Below, piece by piece: positions 1 through 8,337 of a DNA stretch of 43,384 nt. The DNA comes from Patescibacteria group bacterium (GTDB lineage Bacteria > Patescibacteriota > Gracilibacteria > UBA1369 > UBA12470): NCBI GenBank assembly GCA_018816885.1, contig JAHIUS010000032.1:1-43384 (forward strand), in the 5' to 3' direction. The translations under genes and the position numbers were made by a program. Within the stretch, counting starts at the first letter, position 1, and every line of letters starts with the position of its first letter. The notes under the pieces were generated by a model. That model worked only from the letters and a program-made list of their open reading frames with translations, had not been told where the DNA came from and searched no databases.

Positions 1-558
1 ATTGGGTTTATAGGTTTTCTTGGATTGCTCTGCCCGGTTGAGGAGTTCTTCAAGCGCCTCCCCGAGTGTAATTGACTCTTTTCTTTCTTTTTCCAGTTCT
101 TGTCTGAACTTTCTGAGCCTGAGCTCGGTCTCGGGTTTTACCGCGAAGTGTAATTTGGGGAGTTTCTCAGATTCGGATTTTGCGCCGGCGCAAACCATAA
201 CATCCTTCGCGTACACTGCAAGAGTCTGCTTTGGAAGAGCCTGTACCATCTTTACCGCCTCTTCCTCTTTCACCGGTATTCTTGCCGCTACCTCAACCTT
301 CGCCCATCCTTGCTTTTCTATTTCCGCTTTTAGCAAAGGTTTGTTTTCCAGCTTTTTGTTTAAGTTCAAAATTTTATAAACAGCACTTTCGCTCATTCCA
401 CCTATCTGTGCTGCAAAGTCATAGATTGAATAAAATCCTTTTCTTTTCCAAAGCTTACGCTTATCAACTTCAGGCAACAAAGCAGCGAATTTCCTCTGCC
501 ACATCTTGGCGTTTCCACCGTATTTCCGGCACAAATCAAACAGCTGTTTATCAGTCAT
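1..558 (-). CDS. HNH-endonuclease-like protein, N-terminal part (3' end off the window)
   Basis: An open frame of 186 codons runs from an ATG at 558 (minus strand) out of the window at base 1. It begins MTDKQLFDLCRKYG and continues with WQRKFAALLPEVDKRKLW, GFYSIYDFAAQIGGMSESAVYKIL, then a charged helical stretch ending in LRKFRQELEKERKESITLGEALEELL. I associate this N-terminal layout (small helical domain, 'GFYSI.EFAA...S...V', then a helical linker) with HNH-endonuclease proteins common in candidate-phyla genomes, whose HNH motif would lie in the missing C-terminal part. The catalytic motif is therefore not visible and the name is provisional. The frame fits better than the plus-strand ORFs over the same bases, which have no recognisable content. 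Confidence 0.55.
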   Translation of the reverse strand, partial: MTDKQLFDLCRKYGGNAKMWQRKFAALLPEVDKRKLWKRKGFYSIYDFAAQIGGMSESAVYKILNLNKKLENKPLLKAEIEKQGWAKVEVAARIPVKEEEAVKMVQALPKQTLAVYAKDVMVCAGAKSESEKLPKLHFAVKPETELRLRKFRQELEKERKESITLGEALEELLNRAEQSKKTYKPN

Positions 559-668
559 TTTTGAGTGGTTAATTTCTACCCGAAAACTACCCCTTTAACA
601 GGAGTAAATCAACTATTTTGACTAGACATTCCCCAGGGTGAGGGTTTAATCACTTTTTGCGACCAATC

Positions 669-2216
669 CTAATGTTTAAAAGACCTAACCCCCGTCACAA
701 CCATCGCAATCCCGAGCTCATCCGCCCTCTTGAACACCTCTTCATCGCGGATCGAACCGCCGGGCTGAATAATAGCCGTAACTCCAGCCTCAACCGCTTC
801 CTCAACCCCATCAGAAAACGGGAAGAATGCGTCGGAAGCGAGGACTGAGCCCTTGATCCTGTCGCCCCCTTTGTGAGTTGCGATGTGGACCGCGTCTACG
901 CGCGACATTTGGCCCGCTCCTATCCCTGTTGTAACTGCAACTCCTTCTTCTATTTTGGCGAAGACTACCGAATTGGATTTAACGTGCTTTACGACTTTGC
1001 GAGCGAACAGCATCGCTTCGATCTGCTCCTCACTAGGTTCTACTTTCGTCACCGTTTTCAAATCATCCTTACCAACAACATATTGATCGGCATTCTGCAC
1101 CAAGATTCCACCGGACACAGTCTTAATATCACGCTCTACAGGGTTTAACCTCAACTTCCCGGTCTCAAGTAGCCTTAAGTTTTTCCTTTTTCCAAGCACC
1201 TCAAGAGCATCCTCCTCGAATCCGGGACAAATAATCAATTCAACGAAAAGCTTATTGTCGCGGATATACTCGGCAATCTCGCGGGTACAGTCCCGATTCA
1301 AGGCCATAACGCAGCCGAACGCGGACATCGGGTCAACCTGGTGTGCAACCTTGAGAGCCTTACTGATATCGTCCGCCGAAGCTACCCCGCAAGGGTTGGT
1401 GTGCTTGATGACTGCGGCTGTCGGCTTCTCGAAGTCTTTTACCAGTTCAAGGGCTCCGTCGGCGTCCACAATGTTGTTGAATGACAGTTCTTTCCCCTGG
1501 ATTTGCTTGGCGTTGGTTACATTCGGGTAGTGGTTGTGCGGGTCGCGGAAAAATACAGCTTTTTGATGCGGATTTTCTCCGTATCTTAAGCTTTGGACTT
1601 TTTCGTAATGAAGGTTCAGGAGTTCAACTCCTCCTCCTCGAGTCTTTAGGTATTCCGAGATTTTTTGGTCGTAATAGGATGTTTTTGTGAAAACTTTTAT
1701 TGCGAGAGTCCTTCTCATTTCCTTGGAGATTCCGCCGTTTTTCAGGGCATCGAGGACCATTTTGTAGTCCTTTATTGCTGTGACTGCGGCAACGTGCTGC
1801 CAGTTCTTGGCTGCCGAGCGGAGCATTGATGGCCCGCCGATGTCGATTTGTTCAATCGCTTCTTCTTCCGTTACGCCGTCTTTTGAGATGGTTTTTTCAA
1901 AAGGGTAAAGGTTGATGACAACCATATCGATCATCTTGATACCGTTCTCTTCGGCTTGCTTCATGTGGTCTTCCGAGTCTCTTTTCGCCAGGAGTCCACC
2001 GTGAATTTTCGGGTGAAGGGTTTTTATTCTTCCTTCCATCATTTCCGGGAATCCTGTGAAGTCCGAAACTTCTGTTACCCGTATCCCGGCTTCTTGGAGG
2101 GTCTTGGCTGTTCCGCCTGTTGAAAGGATTTCGATGCCGAGATTTTGTAGCTCGGTTGCAAATTCAACGATTCCTGTCTTATCTGAGACGCTGATCAGTG
2201 CTCTCTGTACTTTCAT
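669..2216 (-). CDS. purH: Bifunctional AICAR transformylase / IMP cyclohydrolase
   Basis: PurH catalyses the last two steps of purine synthesis: formylation of AICAR from 10-formyl-THF, then ring closure to IMP. At 515 aa it is close to the usual length (about 510-530). The N-terminal MGS-like cyclohydrolase domain shows the early segment ISVSDKTGIVEFA and the MMEGRIKTLHPKIHGG segment. The C-terminal transformylase domain shows AAVIKHTNPCG, which contains the conserved catalytic Lys-His pair, and a C-terminal segment GSVLASDAFFPFSDGVEEA. The start ATG at 2216 aligns with the family N-terminus (MKVQRALISVSDK). No Shine-Dalgarno is visible. It stands alone; a repeat-bearing intergenic stretch separates it from yidD upstream on the same strand. 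Confidence 0.97.
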   Translation of the reverse strand: MKVQRALISVSDKTGIVEFATELQNLGIEILSTGGTAKTLQEAGIRVTEVSDFTGFPEMMEGRIKTLHPKIHGGLLAKRDSEDHMKQAEENGIKMIDMVVINLYPFEKTISKDGVTEEEAIEQIDIGGPSMLRSAAKNWQHVAAVTAIKDYKMVLDALKNGGISKEMRRTLAIKVFTKTSYYDQKISEYLKTRGGGVELLNLHYEKVQSLRYGENPHQKAVFFRDPHNHYPNVTNAKQIQGKELSFNNIVDADGALELVKDFEKPTAAVIKHTNPCGVASADDISKALKVAHQVDPMSAFGCVMALNRDCTREIAEYIRDNKLFVELIICPGFEEDALEVLGKRKNLRLLETGKLRLNPVERDIKTVSGGILVQNADQYVVGKDDLKTVTKVEPSEEQIEAMLFARKVVKHVKSNSVVFAKIEEGVAVTTGIGAGQMSRVDAVHIATHKGGDRIKGSVLASDAFFPFSDGVEEAVEAGVTAIIQPGGSIRDEEVFKRADELGIAMVVTGVRSFKH

Positions 2217-2250
2217 AGGATTTAGGATTTAGGGTTTAGTGGGTAGTGAT

Positions 2251-2339
2251 GGTGTTTCCGCTGACGCGGAAACGGTTTGATTGTATTTTTCCCCGCAAGC
2301 GGGATAAATGCGCGAATCATGATTTCATCCTGTTCGCGC
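2251..2339. repeat. Cluster of three short palindromes (REP-like)
   Basis: Three perfect hairpins follow one another: GTTTCCGC/GCGGAAAC (2254-2261 with 2266-2273), CCCGC/GCGGG (2292-2296 with 2299-2303, followed by ATAAATG) and GCGCGAA/TTCGCGC (2310-2316 with 2333-2339). The first two recur with altered but still complementary arms elsewhere in the window (2640, 36457, 37244, 39554), so they are copies of dispersed repeats. The third lies against the yidD 3' end and could also serve as a transcription stop. Confidence 0.7.
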
Positions 2340-2341
2340 TG

Positions 2342-2596
2342 TTACGGCAAGTCCAGTCCGCCTTTGCTCCAGGGGTTGCATCGTAAAATTCGCCAGATGC
2401 TTTTTAAAGATCCCTTAATAACCCCATACCGCTCAATTGACATCTTGGAATATTGGGAGCAGGAAGGAGTATAGCGACAAAAACCTCCGCGGAAAATGTT
2501 TTTTAGGGGGCCGTGGTCTGGAGAAAGGGTACTTTGATACAGACTTATGATTGTCACGGCGAAATCGCGCGGAAGATGTAAGATTTTGCGCCACAT
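2342..2596 (-). CDS. yidD: Membrane protein insertion efficiency factor YidD
   Basis: An 84-aa protein with the YidD signature: an N-terminal amphipathic segment ([19 protein letters not shown]), then the conserved cysteine core [12 protein letters not shown], then [25 protein letters not shown]. Members of this family sit at the inner face of the membrane and help YidC-dependent insertion; the gene usually neighbours rnpA and yidC, which are not seen here. Length and motif order are typical. The ATG at 2596 gives the normal N-terminus [12 protein letters not shown]. Confidence 0.95.
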   Translation of the reverse strand: MWRKILHLPRDFAVTIISLYQSTLSPDHGPLKNIFRGGFCRYTPSCSQYSKMSIERYGVIKGSLKSIWRILRCNPWSKGGLDLP

Positions 2597-2615
2597 ATTG
2601 GCTCGGGGAGGTTGT

Positions 2616-2663
2616 GCCCTTCGGGCGAGTTAGTATTCCCCCCCGCTAAGCGGGGGATAAATG
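2616..2663. repeat. REP-like hairpins with ATAAATG tail
   Basis: A small hairpin GCCC/GGGC (2616-2626) is followed by a perfect 7-bp hairpin CCCCCGC-TAA-GCGGGGG (2640-2656), immediately followed by ATAAATG. The same arrangement (GC-rich hairpin then ATAAATG) occurs at 2292-2310 and, inverted, at 37237-37259. Confidence 0.6.
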
Positions 2664-2733
2664 GGCTGGCCTGTGGCCGCCCTGAAGACCAAGCGGAGTA
2701 TAGTGGAAATTCCGTGCCAGTAAAAGCGTATTT

Positions 2734-2934
2734 TTATGAACAACTAAAAGTCAGGGAACAACAAACTTTTCCCTCACCTACGATTCTTTCCGCTTCTTTC
2801 TTAATCCTTCTAACAACTTCATCCGGCGCATGTCCATCTACGCAAATTGTAACCGGGATCGGCAGTTTGCTCATTACTTCAACAGCAATAATTCCCGGAT
2901 CTATTCTTTTAAGTTTTCTTGTATCAATTGTCAT
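2734..2934 (-). CDS. Hypothetical protein, 66 aa
   Basis: A short basic/hydrophobic protein starting MTIDTRKLKRIDPG and ending CCSLTFSCS. I do not recognise it. The chosen ATG follows a TTTTAAAnnnnCAAAAA leader of the kind seen in front of most genes here. A GTG at 3000 would give 88 aa but would overlap the end of the upstream 494-aa gene by 47 bases. The 19-base gap to that gene suggests co-transcription. The central segment IAVEVMSKLPIPVTICVDGHAPDEVV has no Cys-pair or helix-turn-helix pattern. Confidence 0.5.
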   Translation of the reverse strand: MTIDTRKLKRIDPGIIAVEVMSKLPIPVTICVDGHAPDEVVRRIKKEAERIVGEGKVCCSLTFSCS

Positions 2935-2953
2935 TTTTTGAACTTTAAAATAA

Positions 2954-4438
2954 TTATTTCGGCATAATGCTTTCGCCTTGAACCTGGCGATAGTCTCCAC
3001 TTGTATCAGGGCAGTATATATTCACAGGCACCTCCAGCCCCACTAATCGATCTATGTTTTTCTTAAGATTGTCTTTTTCTCCTTCATGTACTTGTCTACC
3101 AATTATGACATTTACACTTGGGCCCCATCTATCCCCATCTTCTCCTGTTACACGAATATCCAGAACCTCCGGCCTTAACTCCAGAATACCTGCTGCCAGT
3201 TTGGCGTGATCTTTTGGGGCATAATGTCTGTCGAGCTTTAAAGTGATAAGCTTAACCATGGCACGCTGGAAAAGATGCTCCTCATTCCCACGCATATGTT
3301 TGGTCTTTAGTGCTTTTTCGGTATACCAAGCAAGCAATTCCTCTAATTCCTCATTACTCAGCCTGAACATGCTTTCAGGGGCGTTATTACCCAACATACC
3401 AGAACTCCCTACTGTATCGGCAATAGCCGTATTAACCTTATCTATTAAATCCGCACCAAGTTGTGACCCTCGCAATTTCCCTCTGATATGCAAAGTTACA
3501 TCTGTAATGTCGCCATCTGATGTTAGTTTCAAATCTGAAATATAAGACTCTTCTTTAAATTGTGGCGGTAAATCGTTTTGGCTAACTAAGAATCGCCAAA
3601 CTGTGTCCATGTCTTTTGTGCATTGCTCGAAATTTCTTCTTTCTTTCTGACATGGAGTTTCTTCGTCTGCGGTTAAAAAGCCTATCCTTGCCTTGCTGTC
3701 GGCTGCCTCAAATGCCTTTGCGATATCTTTAACTACGTCATTTATACCCAGTTTTGTCCCTGCCTTTTCTGCCGCCTTCTTTGCGGCAATTTCTGCTGCT
3801 ACTTCTTCAAGCTGGTTTTCCCGCGCAAGAATGTCTAAAGCCGGCATTGCTAAATCCAGCATTGTCATAAGACGATTTTGATGATCGCAACTGGTGCGTT
3901 GCACAAAATCACTTTCTTTATGCCTTTCTATTAGCTTTTCAGCCTCTTTCGGATCTTCCAGGTAACGAACTACTATACCTTGAAAAAGATGGTTCATGAG
4001 CCTGTTTAGAACCACCTTCATAACCCCCGCCACATCTTCTTCTCTTATGCAGTCGGCGACTCTATCAGGCGACTCGTTTTCTGCGATAGACCTACAGTCT
4101 TTACCGTTTGACATCCGTGTAGCCGCATAGACCAAATCATTTATTTCTTTCGGAACAAACCTGATCATTTTTAATTCGACTGATGCCAGTGTATCCTCTC
4201 CAATTTCATTACTTGCACAATTAAAGTAGTCCGGATTTTCTTCCCGGATCCGATTTATTTGGTCTTTATCAGTAGCTACGCAAAACACGCGTTCTCCATT
4301 CCCATCCTTTGTGATCTCTAATCCCCAGCACCTAATCATTGCCATTTTATAATACGAAATTTCTTCTGGGGGGAACTGACTTTGATCAACTGTTTCCACC
4401 TCGAAAGATTGCTCTGCCGCATCTGGTGATTTTCTCAT
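2954..4438 (-). CDS. Hypothetical protein, 494 aa
   Basis: A soluble-looking, acidic protein without signal peptide or membrane helices. It has an Ala/Glu-rich helical stretch around residues 210-250 (LEEVAAEIAAKKAAEKAG) and several charged helical segments; no enzyme motif was recognised. Scattered cysteines occur (for example in FNCASNEIGED and ERRNFEQCTKDMD) but without CxxC pairing. Its leader (CCTCCTAATTTTAAATTCAAAAAAATG) has no Shine-Dalgarno. Its final segment, EVPVNIYCPDTSGDY, is reminiscent of the LPIPVTICVDGHAPDE segment of the small downstream protein (both 'V-P-V-x-I-x-C'), a possible hint of relatedness that I would not press. Confidence 0.75.
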   Translation of the reverse strand: MRKSPDAAEQSFEVETVDQSQFPPEEISYYKMAMIRCWGLEITKDGNGERVFCVATDKDQINRIREENPDYFNCASNEIGEDTLASVELKMIRFVPKEINDLVYAATRMSNGKDCRSIAENESPDRVADCIREEDVAGVMKVVLNRLMNHLFQGIVVRYLEDPKEAEKLIERHKESDFVQRTSCDHQNRLMTMLDLAMPALDILARENQLEEVAAEIAAKKAAEKAGTKLGINDVVKDIAKAFEAADSKARIGFLTADEETPCQKERRNFEQCTKDMDTVWRFLVSQNDLPPQFKEESYISDLKLTSDGDITDVTLHIRGKLRGSQLGADLIDKVNTAIADTVGSSGMLGNNAPESMFRLSNEELEELLAWYTEKALKTKHMRGNEEHLFQRAMVKLITLKLDRHYAPKDHAKLAAGILELRPEVLDIRVTGEDGDRWGPSVNVIIGRQVHEGEKDNLKKNIDRLVGLEVPVNIYCPDTSGDYRQVQGESIMPK

Positions 4439-4522
4439 TTTTTTGAATTTAAAATTAGGAGGTGGATTCTAGCATAAAATTTCGCTAAGGCAAAGCAAAA
4501 AACTGCTTTACTACTTTGTTAC

Positions 4523-4543
4523 AGACTGTAGACTGCAGACTAT
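4523..4543. repeat. Three tandem 7-mers (AGACTRY-like)
   Basis: AGACTGT, AGACTGC and AGACTAT follow each other directly just downstream of the M23 peptidase stop. A related AGACT-based direct repeat lies at the mutL stop (7616-7640). Such tracts may be slippage products; no function is apparent. Confidence 0.6.
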
Positions 4544-4546
4544 CCA

Positions 4547-5767
4547 CTAATAGCATATCCCAACATCGCAAGCGGGGAATTTCACACCGTTGTAACTGAT
4601 TTCGAAATGGAGGTGAATACCGGTAGCACCGTAAACTCGACCTGTATTACCCATTTTACCGACAGTGTCCCCCATCCCCACCCAATCACCTTCGGAAACA
4701 TAAAGTTCTTCCATATGGGCGTATAGAGTCTTATATCCGTTGCCGTGATCAATAATCACATAATTCCCATACCCACCGTTCCATCCATAAGCTGCGGTTA
4801 TAACAGTTCCACCCGACACCGCGACAATCGGAGGCCTGCTCCTGTCGGCGATATCATAAGCATAATGTCCGGCGTAATAACCTTGAGTTAGTCCGCCCGC
4901 ACACGGATAAACGAAATCCGCCGAGGCGTAAGTTGTATCAACTTGAGTGTTTACATAAGATGTTCCAACATCATAGGCGTTGTAGGTATTCGAGTAAGTG
5001 TAAGTTGAGGCTGTGTAAGTCGGTGCGATTGAATCGAGATAGTTTATCGCGACATCTCCTCCAACCACGAATATTTCCTGTCCTTCTTGAATTACGTAGT
5101 CGTCCCCTATTTCGTTAATTTGTTTTGTTAAAACCAGATCTCCTTCGAAGTCTTCAACCAAGCTTTCCAGCGTGTCACCGCTTTCCACCTCGATGAAGGC
5201 TCCGTCTTTTTGCGGGATAGTTAGCTCTTGTCCGGATTTCAGGAAGTTGGCGTTGCTCATACCGTTGACTGCGAGAAGCGTGTTTTGACTCAAACCGAAT
5301 CTGTAAGCTATTACCGAAAGGCTGTCTCCCGCCTGGACCATATACTTAACTTCTTCTCCCCTGTCTACCGCGTATGTTGCTTCTCCGCTCAGAGGCATGG
5401 ATTTCATAAGGTACCCTTCATTATCGGCGATCAATCCGATTCTCGAGTTTAAAGCAAGTGCGTTTTCCGGGAGATCAATCTGCCAACCGGCTCCCGCGTC
5501 CATCGAAGCCCTTCCTATATCAAAAGATGTCAGCAAGAAAAAAGCCAAGACCATCACAGACATTTTCTTGGCAAATTTCCTGTATGAATAAACCGTCTTC
5601 TCCGCCGGAGCAGCTCCGGGGGCTACGATTACAGGCGTGTATGCCGTAAGCGACCTTCTGGCTTGAGATATCCTGCTCTTTAGTTTGCCGATTTTGGGTC
5701 TAGCGGCGTAGATTGAGTAGAATTTATTGTGGCGTTTATTTCTGGCTTCTTCGTTTACTTTGGACAT
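4547..5767 (-). CDS. LysM-domain M23 (LytM-type) peptidase
   Basis: A 406-aa cell-envelope protein predicted to bind peptidoglycan and cleave its peptide cross-links. It has a basic cytoplasmic N-terminus, one membrane helix (about residues 69-84, SVMVLAFFLLTSFDIG), LysM 1 (about 141-186, KYMVQAGDSLSVIAYRFGLS), LysM 2 (about 192-236), a Tyr/Thr-rich linker (249-281) and a C-terminal M23 domain. The metal-site motifs are intact: GHYAYDIAD (H301, D305), YAHM (H351) and GIHLHFE (H385, H387). It is divergent from mutL with 144 bases between the start codons. Enzymatic rather than scaffolding function is likely because all ligands are present. Confidence 0.92.
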   Translation of the reverse strand: MSKVNEEARNKRHNKFYSIYAARPKIGKLKSRISQARRSLTAYTPVIVAPGAAPAEKTVYSYRKFAKKMSVMVLAFFLLTSFDIGRASMDAGAGWQIDLPENALALNSRIGLIADNEGYLMKSMPLSGEATYAVDRGEEVKYMVQAGDSLSVIAYRFGLSQNTLLAVNGMSNANFLKSGQELTIPQKDGAFIEVESGDTLESLVEDFEGDLVLTKQINEIGDDYVIQEGQEIFVVGGDVAINYLDSIAPTYTASTYTYSNTYNAYDVGTSYVNTQVDTTYASADFVYPCAGGLTQGYYAGHYAYDIADRSRPPIVAVSGGTVITAAYGWNGGYGNYVIIDHGNGYKTLYAHMEELYVSEGDWVGMGDTVGKMGNTGRVYGATGIHLHFEISYNGVKFPACDVGICY

Positions 5768-5911
5768 CGGGAATTAGTGGTAGTTATTTTATCGAACGAC
5801 ATTTTAGCACTAAGAACGGGTATTTTACTGTTTTTGAATGATTTGTCAACTCTAATTGATGGGCAAACAGCCTTGGAATTTGTACTTTTAAATCCCATTA
5901 ATTTGCAAGCT

Positions 5912-7618
5912 ATGGCCAAAATCCAAGTACTTCCAAGCAGTCTTATCAACCAAATCGCCGCAGGTGAAGTTATTGAGCGACCTGCTTCCGTTGTTAAGGA
6001 GCTTTTGGAGAACTCTATCGATGCCGGAACGAGCGAAATTATCTGCGAAATTGTTGGTGGCGGTCTTGAAGCTATTATTATTGCGGATAACGGATGCGGG
6101 ATGTTCGAATCTGATGCGAAAATGGCTTTTGCCAGGCATGCTACGAGTAAGATTGCGACCGAAGATGACCTCAACAAGATCGGCACTCTCGGATTCAGAG
6201 GAGAAGCACTTGCTTCTATCGCTTCTGTCAGCAGGGTCGAGATGGAAACCAAGATGCGCGATGAAATTTCAGGTTTTCACCTGAAAATCAAAGACGAAAA
6301 CATTTCAATGGAAGATGCGGGATGCCCCGAGGGGACTAAGATTTCTATTTTCAATCTTTTTTACAACACTCCCGCCAGGAGGAAATACATGAAGACTGCA
6401 AATACCGAGTATAAGTACATTTTGGAGCTAATGCAGAACTTCGCTTTGGCCTATCCAGATGTTGCTTTCAAGCTGATTAATGACGGGAAGGTTGCTATCG
6501 ATGTTGCTCCCGGAGATCTCGAGGATCGAATTGCGGATGTTGCCGGTGGCGAGGTTGCGAATAATCTTGTGCCTGTTTACTTCGGTGGGGCCGGGTTTAA
6601 GATTAGCGGTTTTATTGGGAAACCCGCTATTGCCCGTTCAAATCGCAAGGGACAACTGCTTTTTTTAAATGGTCGAGTTATTCAAAATCATCTTATTGCT
6701 CATGCTGCGCGCGAGGCTTATCACTCTCTTCTGATGGGCGGAAAATATCCGTGGTTTCTTTTGAATCTGGAGATTAATTCGGAGGATGTTGATGTCAATG
6801 TTCATCCGCGTAAGCTTGAGGTTAGATTTTTGAAGCAAAACGAGGTTTACAGATCTGTTTTGAAAAGCGTTAAAGAGGCTCTCGATAAGCATCTTTTGAT
6901 GCCGAAAGTCAGTTGGGATGATGAAATTGATCGTGAACCGAGAGGGATCCTCGAGAAAATCGAGACTGATAATCGTGCGGAATCTTTTGAAATCTTTAAG
7001 TCTCAAGTGCGAAGTACCCAGTACCAAGTAGATGGTGAATGTCCGCTTAGGCCGATTGCGCAGATTGCGGAATCTTATATTCTTGCCGAAGATGAGGAGG
7101 GGCTCGTAATTATCGATCAGCATGCCGCTCATGAACGAGTTATGTATCACAAGTTGATGCTTGCTCTCGAGGAGAAAAAGGTCGTTTCCCAGCCGATGCT
7201 CGCACCTTTGTCCGTTGATTTGGGGCTAACCGAAGCCGAGACTTTGCGTGGGAATATGGATTTCTTTTCTGAAATCGGCTTTGAAATCGATGAGTTCGGG
7301 GGAAACACTTTTGTTGTCGGGGCTGTGCCTTCCGATGTCGCGAAGGAGGATGCGGGTGAGCTTTTACAAGGTGTTCTTGATGATATTATGAACTGCCAAA
7401 GGACATCGGATCTTCAAGCCAGACGTGAAAATGCTATTCATTATATGGCTTGTCGGAGTGCCGTTAAGTTCGGGCAGAAACTTTCTTTTGAAGAGATGAA
7501 AGGGCTTATTGCGCAGCTTTTTGAGATTGAAAGGAATGAGACTTGTCCGCATGGGAGGCCGACTATGATTAGGGTGAGTTATGATGATTTGGAGAGGAAG
7601 TTTAAGCGTAGACCTTAG
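5912..7618 (+). CDS. mutL: DNA mismatch repair protein MutL
   Basis: A 568-aa MutL. The start at 5912 (MAKIQVLPSSLINQIAAGEV) is the family N-terminus; the frame is open further upstream to 5729 but that part has no family similarity. The GHKL ATPase motifs are present: ELLENSIDA (E33, N34), IADNGCGM (D59) and TLGFRGEALASI (94-102). The NPRK-like segment VNVHPRKLEVRF follows. The C-terminal domain has endonuclease-type motifs: DQHAAHE starting at D402, ACR, and CPHGRP at 545-550. In the DQHA-x2-E-x4-E motif the last Glu is His413, an unusual replacement. MutL links MutS mismatch recognition to strand incision. mutS is not in the window. Confidence 0.97.
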   Translation: MAKIQVLPSSLINQIAAGEVIERPASVVKELLENSIDAGTSEIICEIVGGGLEAIIIADNGCGMFESDAKMAFARHATSKIATEDDLNKIGTLGFRGEALASIASVSRVEMETKMRDEISGFHLKIKDENISMEDAGCPEGTKISIFNLFYNTPARRKYMKTANTEYKYILELMQNFALAYPDVAFKLINDGKVAIDVAPGDLEDRIADVAGGEVANNLVPVYFGGAGFKISGFIGKPAIARSNRKGQLLFLNGRVIQNHLIAHAAREAYHSLLMGGKYPWFLLNLEINSEDVDVNVHPRKLEVRFLKQNEVYRSVLKSVKEALDKHLLMPKVSWDDEIDREPRGILEKIETDNRAESFEIFKSQVRSTQYQVDGECPLRPIAQIAESYILAEDEEGLVIIDQHAAHERVMYHKLMLALEEKKVVSQPMLAPLSVDLGLTEAETLRGNMDFFSEIGFEIDEFGGNTFVVGAVPSDVAKEDAGELLQGVLDDIMNCQRTSDLQARRENAIHYMACRSAVKFGQKLSFEEMKGLIAQLFEIERNETCPHGRPTMIRVSYDDLERKFKRRP

Positions 7619-7640
7619 ACTCTAGATCATAGACTCTAGA
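7616..7640. repeat. Two 11-nt direct repeats at the mutL stop
   Basis: TAGACTCTAGA occurs at 7616-7626 and 7630-7640 with a 3-base spacer; the first copy contains the mutL stop codon. Each unit also contains the near-palindrome TCTAGA. Confidence 0.75.
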
Positions 7641-7697
7641 ATGTTTGACTTTCGGATGATATTTGAGCTACATTCTTCTCCTGTAATTTTTTTAGAT

Positions 7698-7892
7698 ATG
7701 CCGAAAAACGGAAACAGACCGAGAAGGGAGAATTATGATAAACATGGCAGAACTGTCACACTGCCCGGATCCTGTGATGATAGCTGCAACAGATGTCCGC
7801 GCATGATGGATCCTGTTGATTGTGAATTGCGCGAACTAAGAATTAAAGCTCTTCGCATAATGTCTTTTGGCAGAAGAAGAAATTCTTCTTGA
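7698..7892 (+). CDS. Small Cys-containing hypothetical protein, 64 aa
   Basis: A basic 64-aa protein, MPKNGNRPRRENYDKHG at the N-terminus, with a compact CDDSCNRCPRMMDPVDC motif (four Cys) and a basic C-terminal helix ending FGRRRNSS. The internal ATG at 7698 is preferred over the frame's first ATG at 7641, because the latter adds a stretch overlapping the direct repeat. Four clustered cysteines suggest a small metal site, but no family was recognised. It lies between mutL and the Fur-box/fur operon. Confidence 0.55.
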   Translation: MPKNGNRPRRENYDKHGRTVTLPGSCDDSCNRCPRMMDPVDCELRELRIKALRIMSFGRRRNSS

Positions 7893-7901
7893 CGGGCTTA
7901 T

Positions 7902-7916
7902 TGAGAATCGCTATCA
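7902..7916 (+). promoter_or_regulatory. Fur-box-like operator in front of fur
   Basis: TGAGAATCGCTATCA matches the inverted-repeat Fur-box consensus TGATAATnATTATCA at 11 of the 14 specified positions. It lies 7 bases before the fur GTG. Flanking GGCTTA (7896-7901) and TAAGCC (7918-7923) form a 6-bp inverted repeat around it. Autoregulation of fur by metal-loaded repressor is the natural reading. Confidence 0.6.
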
Positions 7917-7923
7917 TTAAGCC

Positions 7924-8337
7924 GTGGACTTAAAAGGAACCAAATATCGGCTTACGAAGCAGCGGCAAATTATTCTTGAGGAGATTTGCAAGGTTTGCTG
8001 CCACCCTACCGCTGAAGATGTCTTCAAGCTTGTTCGCAAGAGGCTGCCGGATATTGGAGTTGCGACGGTTTATAGGAATTTGGATTTTTTGGAGAAAAAC
8101 GGCTACATCATCAGACTGAAATCTCTTTGCGGATGCAGCGGAAAGGCTCGTTATGACGGGAATTGCAATGGACACATTCATTTGATCTGTACCTGTTGCG
8201 GGGAGGTCTGTGATATTTTTGACTGCAAAAAATTTAATATAAAATCAAAAGAGCTTGAGAAATCCGGATTCAATCCCGATCTAAACCATCTCGAGATACC
8301 CGGGCTCTGCAAAAAATGTAACAAAACCAAAAAATGA
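7924..8337 (+). CDS. Fur-family metal-dependent repressor
   Basis: A 137-aa Fur/PerR-type regulator. The winged-helix part shows [15 protein letters not shown] and the recognition-helix region [18 protein letters not shown] (43-60). The C-terminal part has the [11 protein letters not shown] metal/dimer motif (H84, H86, C89, C92) and a second zinc pair CKKC (C129, C132). Start is GTG at 7924; there is no better ATG. Its TGA overlaps the ATG of the rubredoxin-SOR gene (ATGA). Co-operonic superoxide reductase and ferritin suggest control of iron and oxidative stress. Fur versus PerR specificity cannot be decided from sequence alone. Confidence 0.92.
   Translation: MDLKGTKYRLTKQRQIILEEICKVCCHPTAEDVFKLVRKRLPDIGVATVYRNLDFLEKNGYIIRLKSLCGCSGKARYDGNCNGHIHLICTCCGEVCDIFDCKKFNIKSKELEKSGFNPDLNHLEIPGLCKKCNKTKK

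Noticed and set aside
873..1690. Several 67-91 aa plus-strand ORFs inside purH
   Set aside because: They overlap an intact, full-length purH on the other strand and have no family content.
5755..6252. 165-codon minus-strand ORF opposite the MutL start
   Set aside because: Antisense to the conserved ATPase motifs of mutL; no coding signature of its own.
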